Shown here: positions 1 through 5,114 of the stretch, in pieces
Layout of the letters: each line of letters begins with the position of its first letter
Numbering within the stretch: position 1 is the first letter of the stretch
NCBI GenBank assembly: GCA_017405545.1
Contig: JAFRAF010000238.1
Coordinates: forward strand, 1-10,374
Direction: 5' to 3'
From: Oscillospiraceae bacterium
GTDB taxonomy: Bacteria; Bacillota; Clostridia; Oscillospirales; Oscillospiraceae
Length of the DNA: 10,374 nucleotides
Translations under genes and position numbers: made by a program
Notes under the pieces: model-generated
Told to the model about the DNA's origin: nothing
What the model saw: the letters and a program-made list of their open reading frames with translations, nothing else
Database searches by the model: none

Positions 1-251
1 AGCTTTTTGGGCATTTGGGACAGAATGTATGATGTCGGTATCGCAAGCAGGAAACATAGCAGAGTTGATATTGACGCGGTGCGTATGCTCAGGCCCAGGG
101 CGAAGCGAGTGTTGGGCGAACGGAGACACTCCGGGAGGCTTTCTGCCCCCCGGAGTATTATAGTCAGTATGCTCCCGCCTATCAGAAGCAGGGATATTAC
201 GGTGAATATGCAGCACAGAAGCCGAAAGGCGTTCATGCTATTGTCTTTCAT
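1..251 (-). CDS. modB: Molybdate/tungstate-type ABC transporter permease, N-terminal part (cut by window edge)
   Basis: The minus-strand frame opens at an ATG at 249-251 and stays open to the left edge, giving 83 codons of an unfinished protein. It has a hydrophobic N-terminal segment (about residues 8-32) and then a second one containing ALGLSIRTASISTLLCFLLA, the entry into the transmembrane core of ModB/CysT-type permeases (BPD_transp_1 family). In this family the permease forms the membrane channel that receives oxyanion from ModA and is powered by an ATPase (ModC), which would lie off the left edge. It starts 1 bp after the modA stop codon with no strong ribosome binding site of its own, so translation is probably coupled to modA. 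An alternative start is the ATG at 234-236. The permease family is well supported. The substrate is inferred from modA. Confidence 0.82.
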   Translation of the reverse strand, partial: MKDNSMNAFRLLCCIFTVISLLLIGGSILTIILRGAESLPECLRSPNTRFALGLSIRTASISTLLCFLLAIPTSYILSQMPKK

Positions 252-252
252 T

Positions 253-1134
253 TCAGTTGGCCAACTCGTAGCCGTAGTTCTGCCAGACAGCAGTAGCTGT
301 ATCACCGCCTAAAAAGTCAAGGAAAGCGGTTGCCGCTTCGGACTCGCCCTCGAAACTCAGTCGGGCCGCAGGGATAACCTTGACGTACGCGTCCATATCG
401 GGGGTGCTGCAAATCTCGACTCCGTCGGCGTCACAGTTCTCTTTCCAGATGATGGCCGCATCGGCCTCTCCCAGTGAGATAACTGTGGCGAGCTGAGGGG
501 CCGTTGTGGTGGTTGCGGCCAGATTTACGCTGTCCTTTACACCGAAATCATCGAAAGCTTTCATGGCGATTTTTCCAATGGGAGTTGATTCCGGATCGCC
601 GATAACCGTTACAATATCGGAGCTGCCAAGATCTGTGACTCCACTAATTCCTTTGGGATTGCCTTCAGCCACGGCGAGCACGGGTATGTGCTTAACAAGG
701 GGTGTGGAGTCCAGTACGAAGTCGCTTACGGGCTTAACCTCCTCCTGGGACCCGGCAATGAAGAACGCGCCCTGATTCGATTCGGTGATCTGAGTCTGTA
801 TCTGGGCTGCATTTGCATAGGTCACATTCATCTTACAGCCGGTTTCCGCCTGGAAAGCATCGGCAATCTCCTGAAAGGGTTTTTGCATTCCCGCTCCGCA
901 ATAGATGAGAAGGGACTGTCCCTCAAGTGACAGTTCTCCGCTCTCCTCGGGTTGAGGCTCAACACTCTCTGTAGTTTCAGCTGCGTCACTGACTTCGGCG
1001 GCCTCTTCCGCTTCAGCAGTTTCGGCGGCCTCTGCCGGTGCTGAGCTGTCATCAGTACCTGTCGTATCTCCGCCACAGGCGGCCATAGCAAGGCAGACGA
1101 TGAGCACCAGCAAAAATATAAGCGCTTTTCTCAT
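253..1134 (-). CDS. modA: Molybdate/tungstate ABC transporter substrate-binding lipoprotein
   Basis: This 293-residue protein is a solute-binding lipoprotein that would capture molybdate or tungstate outside the membrane and hand it to the neighbouring permease. The start at 1134 is set by GGAGGG eight bases upstream. Residues 1-20 are a lipoprotein signal ending in MAAC with Cys20 as the lipid site. An acidic, Ala/Glu/Thr-rich tether runs from about 23 to 68. The periplasmic-binding fold follows: LLIYCGAGMQKPFQEIADAF (about 75-94), the GDPESTPIGK motif (179-188) and LGEADAAIIW (221-230), all typical of the ModA family branch found in Clostridia. The usual SSS phosphate-like loop after the first strand is replaced by CGAG, as in that branch. 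Molybdate, tungstate and related oxyanions cannot be told apart from sequence alone. It is the first gene of the operon behind the promoter at 1215-1243. Confidence 0.88.
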   Translation of the reverse strand: MRKALIFLLVLIVCLAMAACGGDTTGTDDSSAPAEAAETAEAEEAAEVSDAAETTESVEPQPEESGELSLEGQSLLIYCGAGMQKPFQEIADAFQAETGCKMNVTYANAAQIQTQITESNQGAFFIAGSQEEVKPVSDFVLDSTPLVKHIPVLAVAEGNPKGISGVTDLGSSDIVTVIGDPESTPIGKIAMKAFDDFGVKDSVNLAATTTTAPQLATVISLGEADAAIIWKENCDADGVEICSTPDMDAYVKVIPAARLSFEGESEAATAFLDFLGGDTATAVWQNYGYELAN

Positions 1135-1170
1135 TTCTTTTCCCTCCGTCAATATCTGAAATGCTATACT

Positions 1171-1213
1171 GAGAATAATCCTTATCGAAAAACTAATTAT
1201 TCTCTTTAAAGAG
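1171..1213 (-). promoter_or_regulatory. Inverted repeats at the modA transcription start and leader (possible operator or leader hairpin)
   Basis: Two structures overlap here. CTCTTTAAAGAG at 1202-1213 is a perfect 12-bp palindrome lying over the predicted start site (about 1208, minus strand). A second inverted repeat pairs GAGAATAAT (1171-1179) with ATTATTCTC (1196-1204) across a 16-base spacer, and would form a 9-bp hairpin in the modA leader RNA. The two share bases 1202-1204. An operator for a metal- or oxyanion-responsive repressor is the simplest reading. The leader, about 74 nt, is too short for a canonical molybdenum-cofactor riboswitch. No known ModE site was recognised. Confidence 0.5.
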
Positions 1214-1214
1214 T

Positions 1215-1243
1215 ATTCTAACACAGATATAATATCGTGTCAA
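1215..1243 (-). promoter_or_regulatory. Sigma-A promoter of modA
   Basis: Read on the minus strand, a perfect -35 box TTGACA (1238-1243) is separated by exactly 17 bp from the -10 box TAGAAT (1215-1220). Transcription would start near 1208, about 74 nt before the modA ATG. The surrounding bases are AT-rich compared with the genes. Confidence 0.85.
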
Positions 1244-1370
1244 TAATCAAAGCTTATGTGTATATCGGCTTTTGCCTGTTTATTGGGCGACGCGCATACT
1301 GAATGCACAATAGGAAAAGATACGCTCGGCCTCGGCGCTGGGTCGATTTCTGTAGGAATACTGGGGGCAT
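1244..1370. other. Intergenic stretch with no recognised gene
   Basis: This stretch lies between the modA promoter and the terminator behind the dehydrogenase gene. Short open frames occur on both strands, but none has a ribosome binding site with a plausible protein, and no tRNA or other RNA fold was recognised. Confidence 0.6.
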
Positions 1371-1410
1371 TAATAAAAAATCGTCCGGGCGCAAAAAAGC
1401 TGCCCGGACG
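1371..1410 (-). terminator. Intrinsic terminator of the dehydrogenase gene
   Basis: A perfect 9-bp GC-rich stem, CGTCCGGGC (1382-1390) with GCCCGGACG (1402-1410), closes an 11-base loop. Read on the minus strand it is followed directly by ATTTTTTTATT (ending at 1371). It lies 36 bp behind the dehydrogenase stop codon and separates that gene from the modA transcription unit. A-runs on its other side (1413-1418) give it some potential in the plus direction too. Confidence 0.9.
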
Positions 1411-1445
1411 TTAAAAAAGGAGACGATAGTTATCTGTTTAATTGA

Positions 1446-2234
1446 TCAGCTGGTGGGGGAGACTTTGGAATCCACGTGCATTCCCATCCCGGCGGTATGG
1501 GCGGAGACCTCGGAAGCCAGATAAAGAACGGCGTTGGCGACCTCCTCGGGCTTCGCGTAGCGCTTGTCCATGGCGTAGGTGCCCGCAAGCATGGCCATAG
1601 CCTCTTCGTGGGTCATTTTGTCGCCGAAGAAGTCCTTCTCTATACGCTTCATCATGGGGGTATCAACCGGGCCGGGGCAGATATAGTTCACGTGTATGCC
1701 GAGGGGGCCAAGCTCCATTGCCACGCACTTGGTCAGACCGGCCACGGCGTACTTGGAGGACACGTAGGCGCTGTTGCCCGCGGTGGGCTCATAGGCGGCG
1801 GCAGAGGCGATGACCACAACTGCGCCGGACTTTTTCTCAATGAGGGTGGGTGCGGCGTATTTCATGGTCAGCATGACGGCGTAGACATTGAGCATGTAGG
1901 TCTTTTCAAAGAGCTCAAGGGTCATATCCTGTACGGGGTGGGCCTTGCCCTCGTAGCCCGCGTTGGGTACGACGATGTCCAGGGTGCCGAAGTGGGCCTT
2001 GGCCTTCTCCACGAAGGCCTTGATGTCCTCCTCGCGGTTCAGGTCGGCGATGAAGCCCTCTACCTGGCCGTCAGCCGCGTCCAGGGCGGGCAGGAGTGCG
2101 TCGATTTTCTCCTGGCTGGTGGATGAGAAGGCCACCTTTGCGCCCTCGGCCAGAAAGCCCTTGATGATAGCGGTGCCTATTCCGCCGGTGCCGCCGGTGA
2201 CGAGTACGACTTTATCCTTTAATTTGAGATCCAT
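1446..2234 (-). CDS. Short-chain dehydrogenase/reductase (SDR), classical type
   Basis: This 262-residue protein is a cytoplasmic NAD(P)(H)-dependent oxidoreductase of the classical SDR family, matching the usual length of about 250. Visible elements in order: the nucleotide-binding motif TGGTGGIG (13-20), NAG (91-93), Asn116, Ser144 in VVIASAAAYEP, and the catalytic pair YVSSK (Tyr157, Lys161), followed by the PGPVDTPM loop. No Asp ends the second beta strand (VAFSSTS), which leans to NADPH rather than NADH, but weakly. The start at 2234 is set by AAAGGAG about five bases upstream; a longer reading through the promoter is not credible. The substrate cannot be read: FabG-like ketoacyl, sugar, steroid or xenobiotic carbonyl substrates are all possible. 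It is divergent from a TetR gene that probably controls it. Confidence 0.9.
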   Translation of the reverse strand: MDLKLKDKVVLVTGGTGGIGTAIIKGFLAEGAKVAFSSTSQEKIDALLPALDAADGQVEGFIADLNREEDIKAFVEKAKAHFGTLDIVVPNAGYEGKAHPVQDMTLELFEKTYMLNVYAVMLTMKYAAPTLIEKKSGAVVVIASAAAYEPTAGNSAYVSSKYAVAGLTKCVAMELGPLGIHVNYICPGPVDTPMMKRIEKDFFGDKMTHEEAMAMLAGTYAMDKRYAKPEEVANAVLYLASEVSAHTAGMGMHVDSKVSPTS

Positions 2235-2292
2235 AACTGCTCCTTTCTCCGGTAAAAGTGATTTGAGTGGGTTCGAACAATATTCAAAACTA

Positions 2293-2321
2293 ATTCTAAA
2301 CCACTTCCGCCCGGGTGTCAA
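2293..2321 (-). promoter_or_regulatory. Sigma-A promoter of the dehydrogenase gene
   Basis: On the minus strand TTGACA (2316-2321) is followed after exactly 17 bp by TAGAAT (2293-2298). Immediately upstream of the -35 lies CAAATGTT (2323-2330), which matches the half-site CAAATGTT found at the tetR start (2380-2387). This suggests that the TetR protein also contacts this promoter. Confidence 0.85.
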
Positions 2322-2348
2322 TAACATTTGACCGCGGTTTTTTCGCTC

Positions 2349-2377
2349 TTGACAGAGTGAAGCACAGAGGGTATAAT
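2349..2377 (+). promoter_or_regulatory. Sigma-A promoter of tetR (full consensus)
   Basis: TTGACA (2349-2354), a 17-bp spacer and TATAAT (2372-2377) match the sigma-A consensus at all twelve positions. Transcription would start near 2384, inside the repeated half-sites at 2380-2413. Such a strong promoter usually needs repression, which fits an autoregulated TetR gene. Confidence 0.9.
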
Positions 2378-2379
2378 AA

Positions 2380-2413
2380 CAAATGTTGCAAAACAAACGA
2401 TGCACAACGTTTG
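2380..2413. promoter_or_regulatory. Probable TetR operator: repeated CAAAYG half-sites
   Basis: Two 14-bp direct repeats, CAAATGTTGCAAAA (2380-2393) and CAAACGATGCACAA (2394-2407), are followed at once by CGTTTG (2408-2413), the reverse complement of CAAACG. The second repeat and the last hexamer form the inverted repeat CAAACG-8-CGTTTG (2394-2413), a 20-bp size typical of TetR-family sites. The array covers the predicted tetR transcription start, so a bound dimer would block initiation or early elongation. Binding by this TetR protein is inferred from position and symmetry only. Confidence 0.68.
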
Positions 2414-2437
2414 CTTTAAGGGAAAGGATGAGATCAT

Positions 2438-3061
2438 ATGCCACCCAAAGTGAAGTTTCAAAAAGAGGAGATCATCCGGGCGGCGCTGAATGCCGCCAGA
2501 GTAAAGGGCATCGACGCGGTTACGGCCCGGGAGGTCGCCAAAGAGCTGGGCGTATCCACAAGGCCCATATTCACCTATTACGACACCATGGAGCAGCTCA
2601 AGGCCGACGTCTTCGAAATGGCGAAGGAGCAGTACCGGGAGTACATCGAGCGGGGACTTGCCGGGCCCGTGCCCTTTCTGGGGGTGGGCCAGCAGTATAT
2701 CCGCTTCGCCAAGGAGGAGCCGGAGCTGTACAAGCTGCTGTTTCTCACAAGGCCCGACGGGGTGAGCGGCGGGGCCATGGAGGCGCTGGCCTTTTCACAG
2801 GAGCTGGTGCGGGACTCCATCATGCGCATATACAACATGGACGCCCGCTCGGCGGAGTGCTATTTCCGGGATCTGTGGCTAATGGCCTTCAGCTTTGCGA
2901 CACTGATAGTGACGGATGACTGCCCCTATACGGACGAGGAGATGAGCGCCGTATTCACGGAGGTCAGTCTGGCCGTATGCAAGGCCTATAAGGAGATACC
3001 GGGCCTTGCCGAGGGCAAGTTCGACAGGGACGCCATATTCAGCGAACTGGTAAAGAAGTAG
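2438..3061 (+). CDS. TetR-family transcriptional regulator
   Basis: This 207-residue protein has the one-domain-plus-ligand-pocket layout of TetR regulators. Residues 7-52 form the TetR_N DNA-binding domain, with the helix-turn-helix in VTAREVAKELGVSTRPIFTY (28-47) and the following YYDTMEQLKADVF typical of helix 4. In the recognition helix the usual Y/F pair is preceded by TRP rather than the more common KGA or RPT. Residues 60-200 are alpha-helical and poorly conserved, resembling the WHG-type C-terminal domains of Clostridia regulators. The ligand is unknown. The ATG at 2438 has AAAGGA nine bases upstream. It is divergent from the dehydrogenase gene, and the yjdF leader follows 15 bp behind its stop, so readthrough into yjdF is likely. 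Confidence 0.88.
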   Translation: MPPKVKFQKEEIIRAALNAARVKGIDAVTAREVAKELGVSTRPIFTYYDTMEQLKADVFEMAKEQYREYIERGLAGPVPFLGVGQQYIRFAKEEPELYKLLFLTRPDGVSGGAMEALAFSQELVRDSIMRIYNMDARSAECYFRDLWLMAFSFATLIVTDDCPYTDEEMSAVFTEVSLAVCKAYKEIPGLAEGKFDRDAIFSELVKK

Positions 3062-3076
3062 CCGGGGCGGAGCAAA

Positions 3077-3192
3077 GACAGAGATAAAAACGCAGCGCGC
3101 GTCTCCACGGATGCGCCGGAGCCGGCCGGCAGCCCGGCCGTCCTGTGAAAACGGGGTAAAAAGCCCTCCCTCCGGGCCGTCCGCTCTCTGTC
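3077..3192 (+). ncRNA. Probable yjdF riboswitch (aptamer)
   Basis: The gap before yjdF folds into a compact closed structure. A perfect 8-bp outer stem pairs GACAGAGA (3077-3084) with TCTCTGTC (3185-3192). Inside it are four hairpins: GCGCGTC/GATGCGC (3097-3103 with 3110-3116), CGGCCGG/CCGGCCG (3123-3129 with 3134-3140), CCTGT-GAAA-ACGGG with a GNRA loop (3142-3155), and GCCC/GGGC (3163-3166 with 3174-3177) with the loop TCCCTCC. An A-rich stretch, ATAAAAACGCAGC, joins the outer stem to the first hairpin. The yjdF RNA motif is known to precede yjdF genes in Bacillota and to sense azaaromatic compounds. The assignment rests on gene context plus the fold; I could not score it against the family model. 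The last loop complements the yjdF ribosome binding site, which points to translational control. Confidence 0.7.
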
Positions 3193-3224
3193 CGGGAGTA
3201 TAATTGTTATAAGGAGGGAGAACT

Positions 3225-3641
3225 GTGGACGATTTCAGCGTCGGACTCACCGTGTTTTTTCAGGACCCGTTCTGGGTCGGTGTCATAGAAAGGCAGTACG
3301 AGGGAAAGCTGTCCGTCTGCAAGGTGACCTTCGGCGCGGAGCCGAAGGACAGCGATGTGCTGGAGCTCATACTCAGGCGCTATCGCCGGCTGCGCTTCAG
3401 CCCGGCGGTGAAAGCGGAACTCAAACAGCGGGCCGACAATCCCAAACGGCGGCAGCGCGAGGCGAAAAAGCTCCTTCAGCGCTCCGGCGTGGGGACAAAA
3501 TCGCAGCAGGCCCTGCAGCTGCAGCGCGAGGAGATGAAGACCGAGCGCGTTCAGCTCAGCCGTGAGCAGCGCAAAGCCGACGAGCAGAGGAGATTCGAGC
3601 AGAAGCAGCAGAAGAAGAAAGAAAAGAGAAAGGGACACTGA
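3225..3641 (+). CDS. yjdF: YjdF family protein (DUF2992)
   Basis: This 138-residue cytoplasmic protein begins with a GTG at 3225, fixed by AAGGAGGG six bases upstream. Residues 5-60 carry the DUF2992 signature: LTVFFQDPFWVGVIER, then EGKLSVCKVTFGAEPKD, then a RRLRFSPAV segment. Residues 66-138 are a highly charged Lys/Arg/Gln/Glu tail, probably a long helix or coiled coil, ending in the KKEKRKGH-type basic end common in the family. Length is normal. The biochemical role of YjdF is not established. Its riboswitch responds to azaaromatic molecules, so a role in handling toxic aromatics has been suggested for the family. TATAAT at 3199-3204 lies downstream of the aptamer and lacks a credible -35, so expression is more likely by readthrough from tetR. 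Confidence 0.9.
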   Translation: MDDFSVGLTVFFQDPFWVGVIERQYEGKLSVCKVTFGAEPKDSDVLELILRRYRRLRFSPAVKAELKQRADNPKRRQREAKKLLQRSGVGTKSQQALQLQREEMKTERVQLSREQRKADEQRRFEQKQQKKKEKRKGH

Positions 3642-3695
3642 ACCGGGGCGGGGCCTGTGCAATAATGCGCGAAGATCAGCACTGAGGTGAGAGAT

Positions 3696-4238
3696 ATGTT
3701 GACGACAAAGCGGCTTATTCTGCGCCGCTGGGAGGACAGCGACGCGGAGAGTCTTTATGAATACGCCAAGGACCCGGATATAGGGCCCGCGGCCGGATGG
3801 CCTACGCATAAAAGCGTGGAGGAGAGCCTTGGATCAATAAGGACAGTCCTGTCCCGGGACGAGACCTACGCCATATGTCTGAAAAGCGACAATAAGGCCA
3901 TAGGTACGGTCGCGCTGAAGCTGAAGGGCTGCACCGACCTGACCGAGAGGGACGATGAGTGCGAGCTGGGCTTCTGGCTGGGCAAGCCCTTCTGGGGCCG
4001 GGGCATAATGCCGGAGGCGGCGGGCGAGCTGCTCCGCCGCGCCTTTGAGGAACTGGGCATGGAGCGGGTCTGGTGCGCCTATTATGACGGGAATACAAAG
4101 TCAAAGCGCGTGCAGGAGAAGTGCGGCTTCAAGTATCAGTGGACCAGCGAGGGCGTTGACGTCCCCCTGATGCATGAAAAACGCACCGGACACGTGAACT
4201 GTCTCACTAAGGAAGAGTGGGCGAAGCTGAATGGATGA
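3696..4238 (+). CDS. GNAT N-acetyltransferase, RimJ/RimL-like
   Basis: This 180-residue enzyme of the GNAT superfamily would transfer an acetyl group from acetyl-CoA to an amine. It opens with LTTKRLILRRWEDSDAESLY (2-21), the standard start of the RimJ/RimL branch (Acetyltransf_3). GFWLGKPFWGRGIMPEA (about 92-108) is the acetyl-CoA pyrophosphate loop, and NTKSKRVQEKCGF (about 133-145) is the motif-B helix end. ATG 3696 is chosen because GAGGTGA lies six to seven bases upstream; an in-frame GTG at 3687 overlaps that site and is less likely. In this branch, substrates include ribosomal protein N-termini and small-molecule amines. The substrate here is unknown. It is the first of three consecutive but dissimilar GNAT genes. 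Confidence 0.88.
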   Translation: MLTTKRLILRRWEDSDAESLYEYAKDPDIGPAAGWPTHKSVEESLGSIRTVLSRDETYAICLKSDNKAIGTVALKLKGCTDLTERDDECELGFWLGKPFWGRGIMPEAAGELLRRAFEELGMERVWCAYYDGNTKSKRVQEKCGFKYQWTSEGVDVPLMHEKRTGHVNCLTKEEWAKLNG

Positions 4239-4284
4239 TCCGGCCTGACGGCCTGATTATAAAAAACTGTTTAAGGAGAACTGT

Positions 4285-4320
4285 TTGAAAAAGTACAGAG
4301 CATCGGAGATTGCGGCATAA
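4285..4320 (+). CDS. Possible 11-codon leader peptide upstream of the second acetyltransferase
   Basis: TTG at 4285 follows AAGGAG (4273-4278) with a six-base spacer and opens a frame that encodes MKKYRASEIAA before TAA at 4318-4320. AACTGTTT occurs twice (4264-4271 and 4278-4285) around this site. The strong hairpin at 4323-4352 begins three bases after the stop codon, an arrangement like attenuation leaders. It could equally be the start of a decayed gene or chance. Confidence 0.3.
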   Translation: MKKYRASEIAA

Positions 4321-4322
4321 CC

Positions 4323-4352
4323 GGGAGGTTTGCGGCGATCGACAGACCTCCC
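4323..4352 (+). promoter_or_regulatory. Leader hairpin upstream of the second acetyltransferase, complementary to its ribosome binding site
   Basis: GGGAGGTTTG (4323-4332) pairs over ten positions, one of them G-U, with CAGACCTCCC (4343-4352) across a ten-base loop. No U-run follows, so this is not a standard terminator. The 3' arm holds ACCTCC (4346-4351), the exact complement of GGAGGT (4383-4388) in the gene's ribosome binding site. The leader can therefore form two exclusive pairings, one with that site free and one with it masked. Confidence 0.5.
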
Positions 4353-4394
4353 GCCACAGGCAGTTGAAGTCAACAATTTTCAGGAGGTTAAACA

Positions 4395-5021
4395 ATGAAT
4401 AAAAATGACTATACCATTCGTTTGGAGAGAAAGCAGGATTACAGAGCGGCGGAGGAGCTGGTAAGGGAGTCCTTCTGGAACGTCTACCGTCCGGGCTGCA
4501 GCGAGCACTATGTGCTGCATGTGCTGAGGGACGATCCGGCCTTTGTAAAGGAGCTGGACTTCGTCATGGAAAAGGACGGCAGGCTCATCGGGCAGAATAT
4601 TTTCATGAGGACGGTCATCGACGGGGATGACGGCAGGACTCTCCCGGTCCTGACCATGGGCCCCATATGCATAGCGCCGGAGCTCAGGCGCAGGGGGTAC
4701 GGCAAGACTTTGCTGGACTACTCCCTTGAAAAGGCCGCGGCCATGGGCTTCGGGGCGGTCCTGTTCGAGGGGAACATCGCCTTCTACGGAAAGAGCGGAT
4801 TCGACTATTCGACGAGCTTTGGCATACGTTATCACGATCTGCCGGAGGGCGCGGATGCGTCCTTCTTCCTCTGCAAAGAGCTGATACCGGATTATCTCAG
4901 CGGCATAAGCGGGGTCTATCAGACGCCCGCGAGCTATTATGTGGACGAGTCGGAGGTCGAGGAATTCGACAGGAGCTTTCCGCATAAGGAAAAGCTGAAG
5001 CTGCCGGGACAGATATTCTAA
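4395..5021 (+). CDS. GNAT N-acetyltransferase, YhbS-like
   Basis: This 208-residue protein belongs to the GNAT superfamily, closest in layout to YhbS-type N-acetyltransferases. Residues 8-25 (IRLERKQDYRAAEELVRE) form the first strand and helix. VLTMGPICIAPELRRRGYGK (about 85-104) carries the acetyl-CoA loop R-R-x-G-x-G, followed by LLDYSLEKAAAMGF and FYGKSGFDY (about 130-138). The C-terminal 65 residues after the core are an extension seen in this branch. ATG 4395 has AGGAGGT seven bases upstream. The substrate is unknown. The leader carries a hairpin and a possible leader peptide, so expression may be conditional. Confidence 0.87.
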   Translation: MNKNDYTIRLERKQDYRAAEELVRESFWNVYRPGCSEHYVLHVLRDDPAFVKELDFVMEKDGRLIGQNIFMRTVIDGDDGRTLPVLTMGPICIAPELRRRGYGKTLLDYSLEKAAAMGFGAVLFEGNIAFYGKSGFDYSTSFGIRYHDLPEGADASFFLCKELIPDYLSGISGVYQTPASYYVDESEVEEFDRSFPHKEKLKLPGQIF

Positions 5022-5041
5022 ACGAAGCGGCAATGAAAGCG

Positions 5042-5080
5042 CGTGAGCCGGTACGCCTGTCACAGGCGTACCGGCTCACG
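5042..5080. repeat. Perfect 39-bp palindrome between two acetyltransferase genes
   Basis: Nineteen bases at 5042-5060 (beginning CGTGAGCC and ending CGCCTGT) are the exact reverse complement of 5062-5080 around a single central C at 5061. As RNA this would be a very stable hairpin from either strand. There is no U-run on either side, so it is not a standard intrinsic terminator. It sits 20 bp behind one GNAT gene and 34 bp before the next. It could be a rho-assisted stop, an mRNA stabiliser, a protein-binding site, or one copy of a dispersed REP-like repeat. No second copy was seen in this window. Confidence 0.9.
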
Positions 5081-5114
5081 GAAGCGGATAGAAGTAAAAG
5101 GGGACTTTGCGGAT

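Noticed and set aside
255..266. 12-bp palindrome AGTTGGCCAACT at the end of modA
   Set aside because: It encodes conserved-looking C-terminal residues, leaves no loop for an RNA hairpin, and may well be chance.
1303..1524. 73-codon plus-strand open frame across the terminator and the dehydrogenase end
   Set aside because: It reads through the terminator stem into an antisense gene, has no ribosome binding site and no protein-like features.
1476..2126. A 216-codon plus-strand open frame opposite the dehydrogenase gene
   Set aside because: It is the GC-rich shadow of a clear SDR gene: rich in Gly/His/Val, with no family motif, and the other strand has all catalytic residues in place.
3199..3204. 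TATAAT just before yjdF as its own promoter
   Set aside because: The bases 17 bp upstream do not resemble a -35 box, and starting there would exclude the riboswitch and leave almost no leader. It remains a remote possibility.
3207..3809. A 200-codon minus-strand open frame opposite yjdF
   Set aside because: It is antisense to a recognisable YjdF protein with a good ribosome binding site. Its leucine runs come from the Lys/Glu/Gln codons of the YjdF tail.
4380..5063. A 227-codon minus-strand open frame opposite the second acetyltransferase
   Set aside because: No motif and no ribosome binding site; the plus strand encodes a complete GNAT protein.
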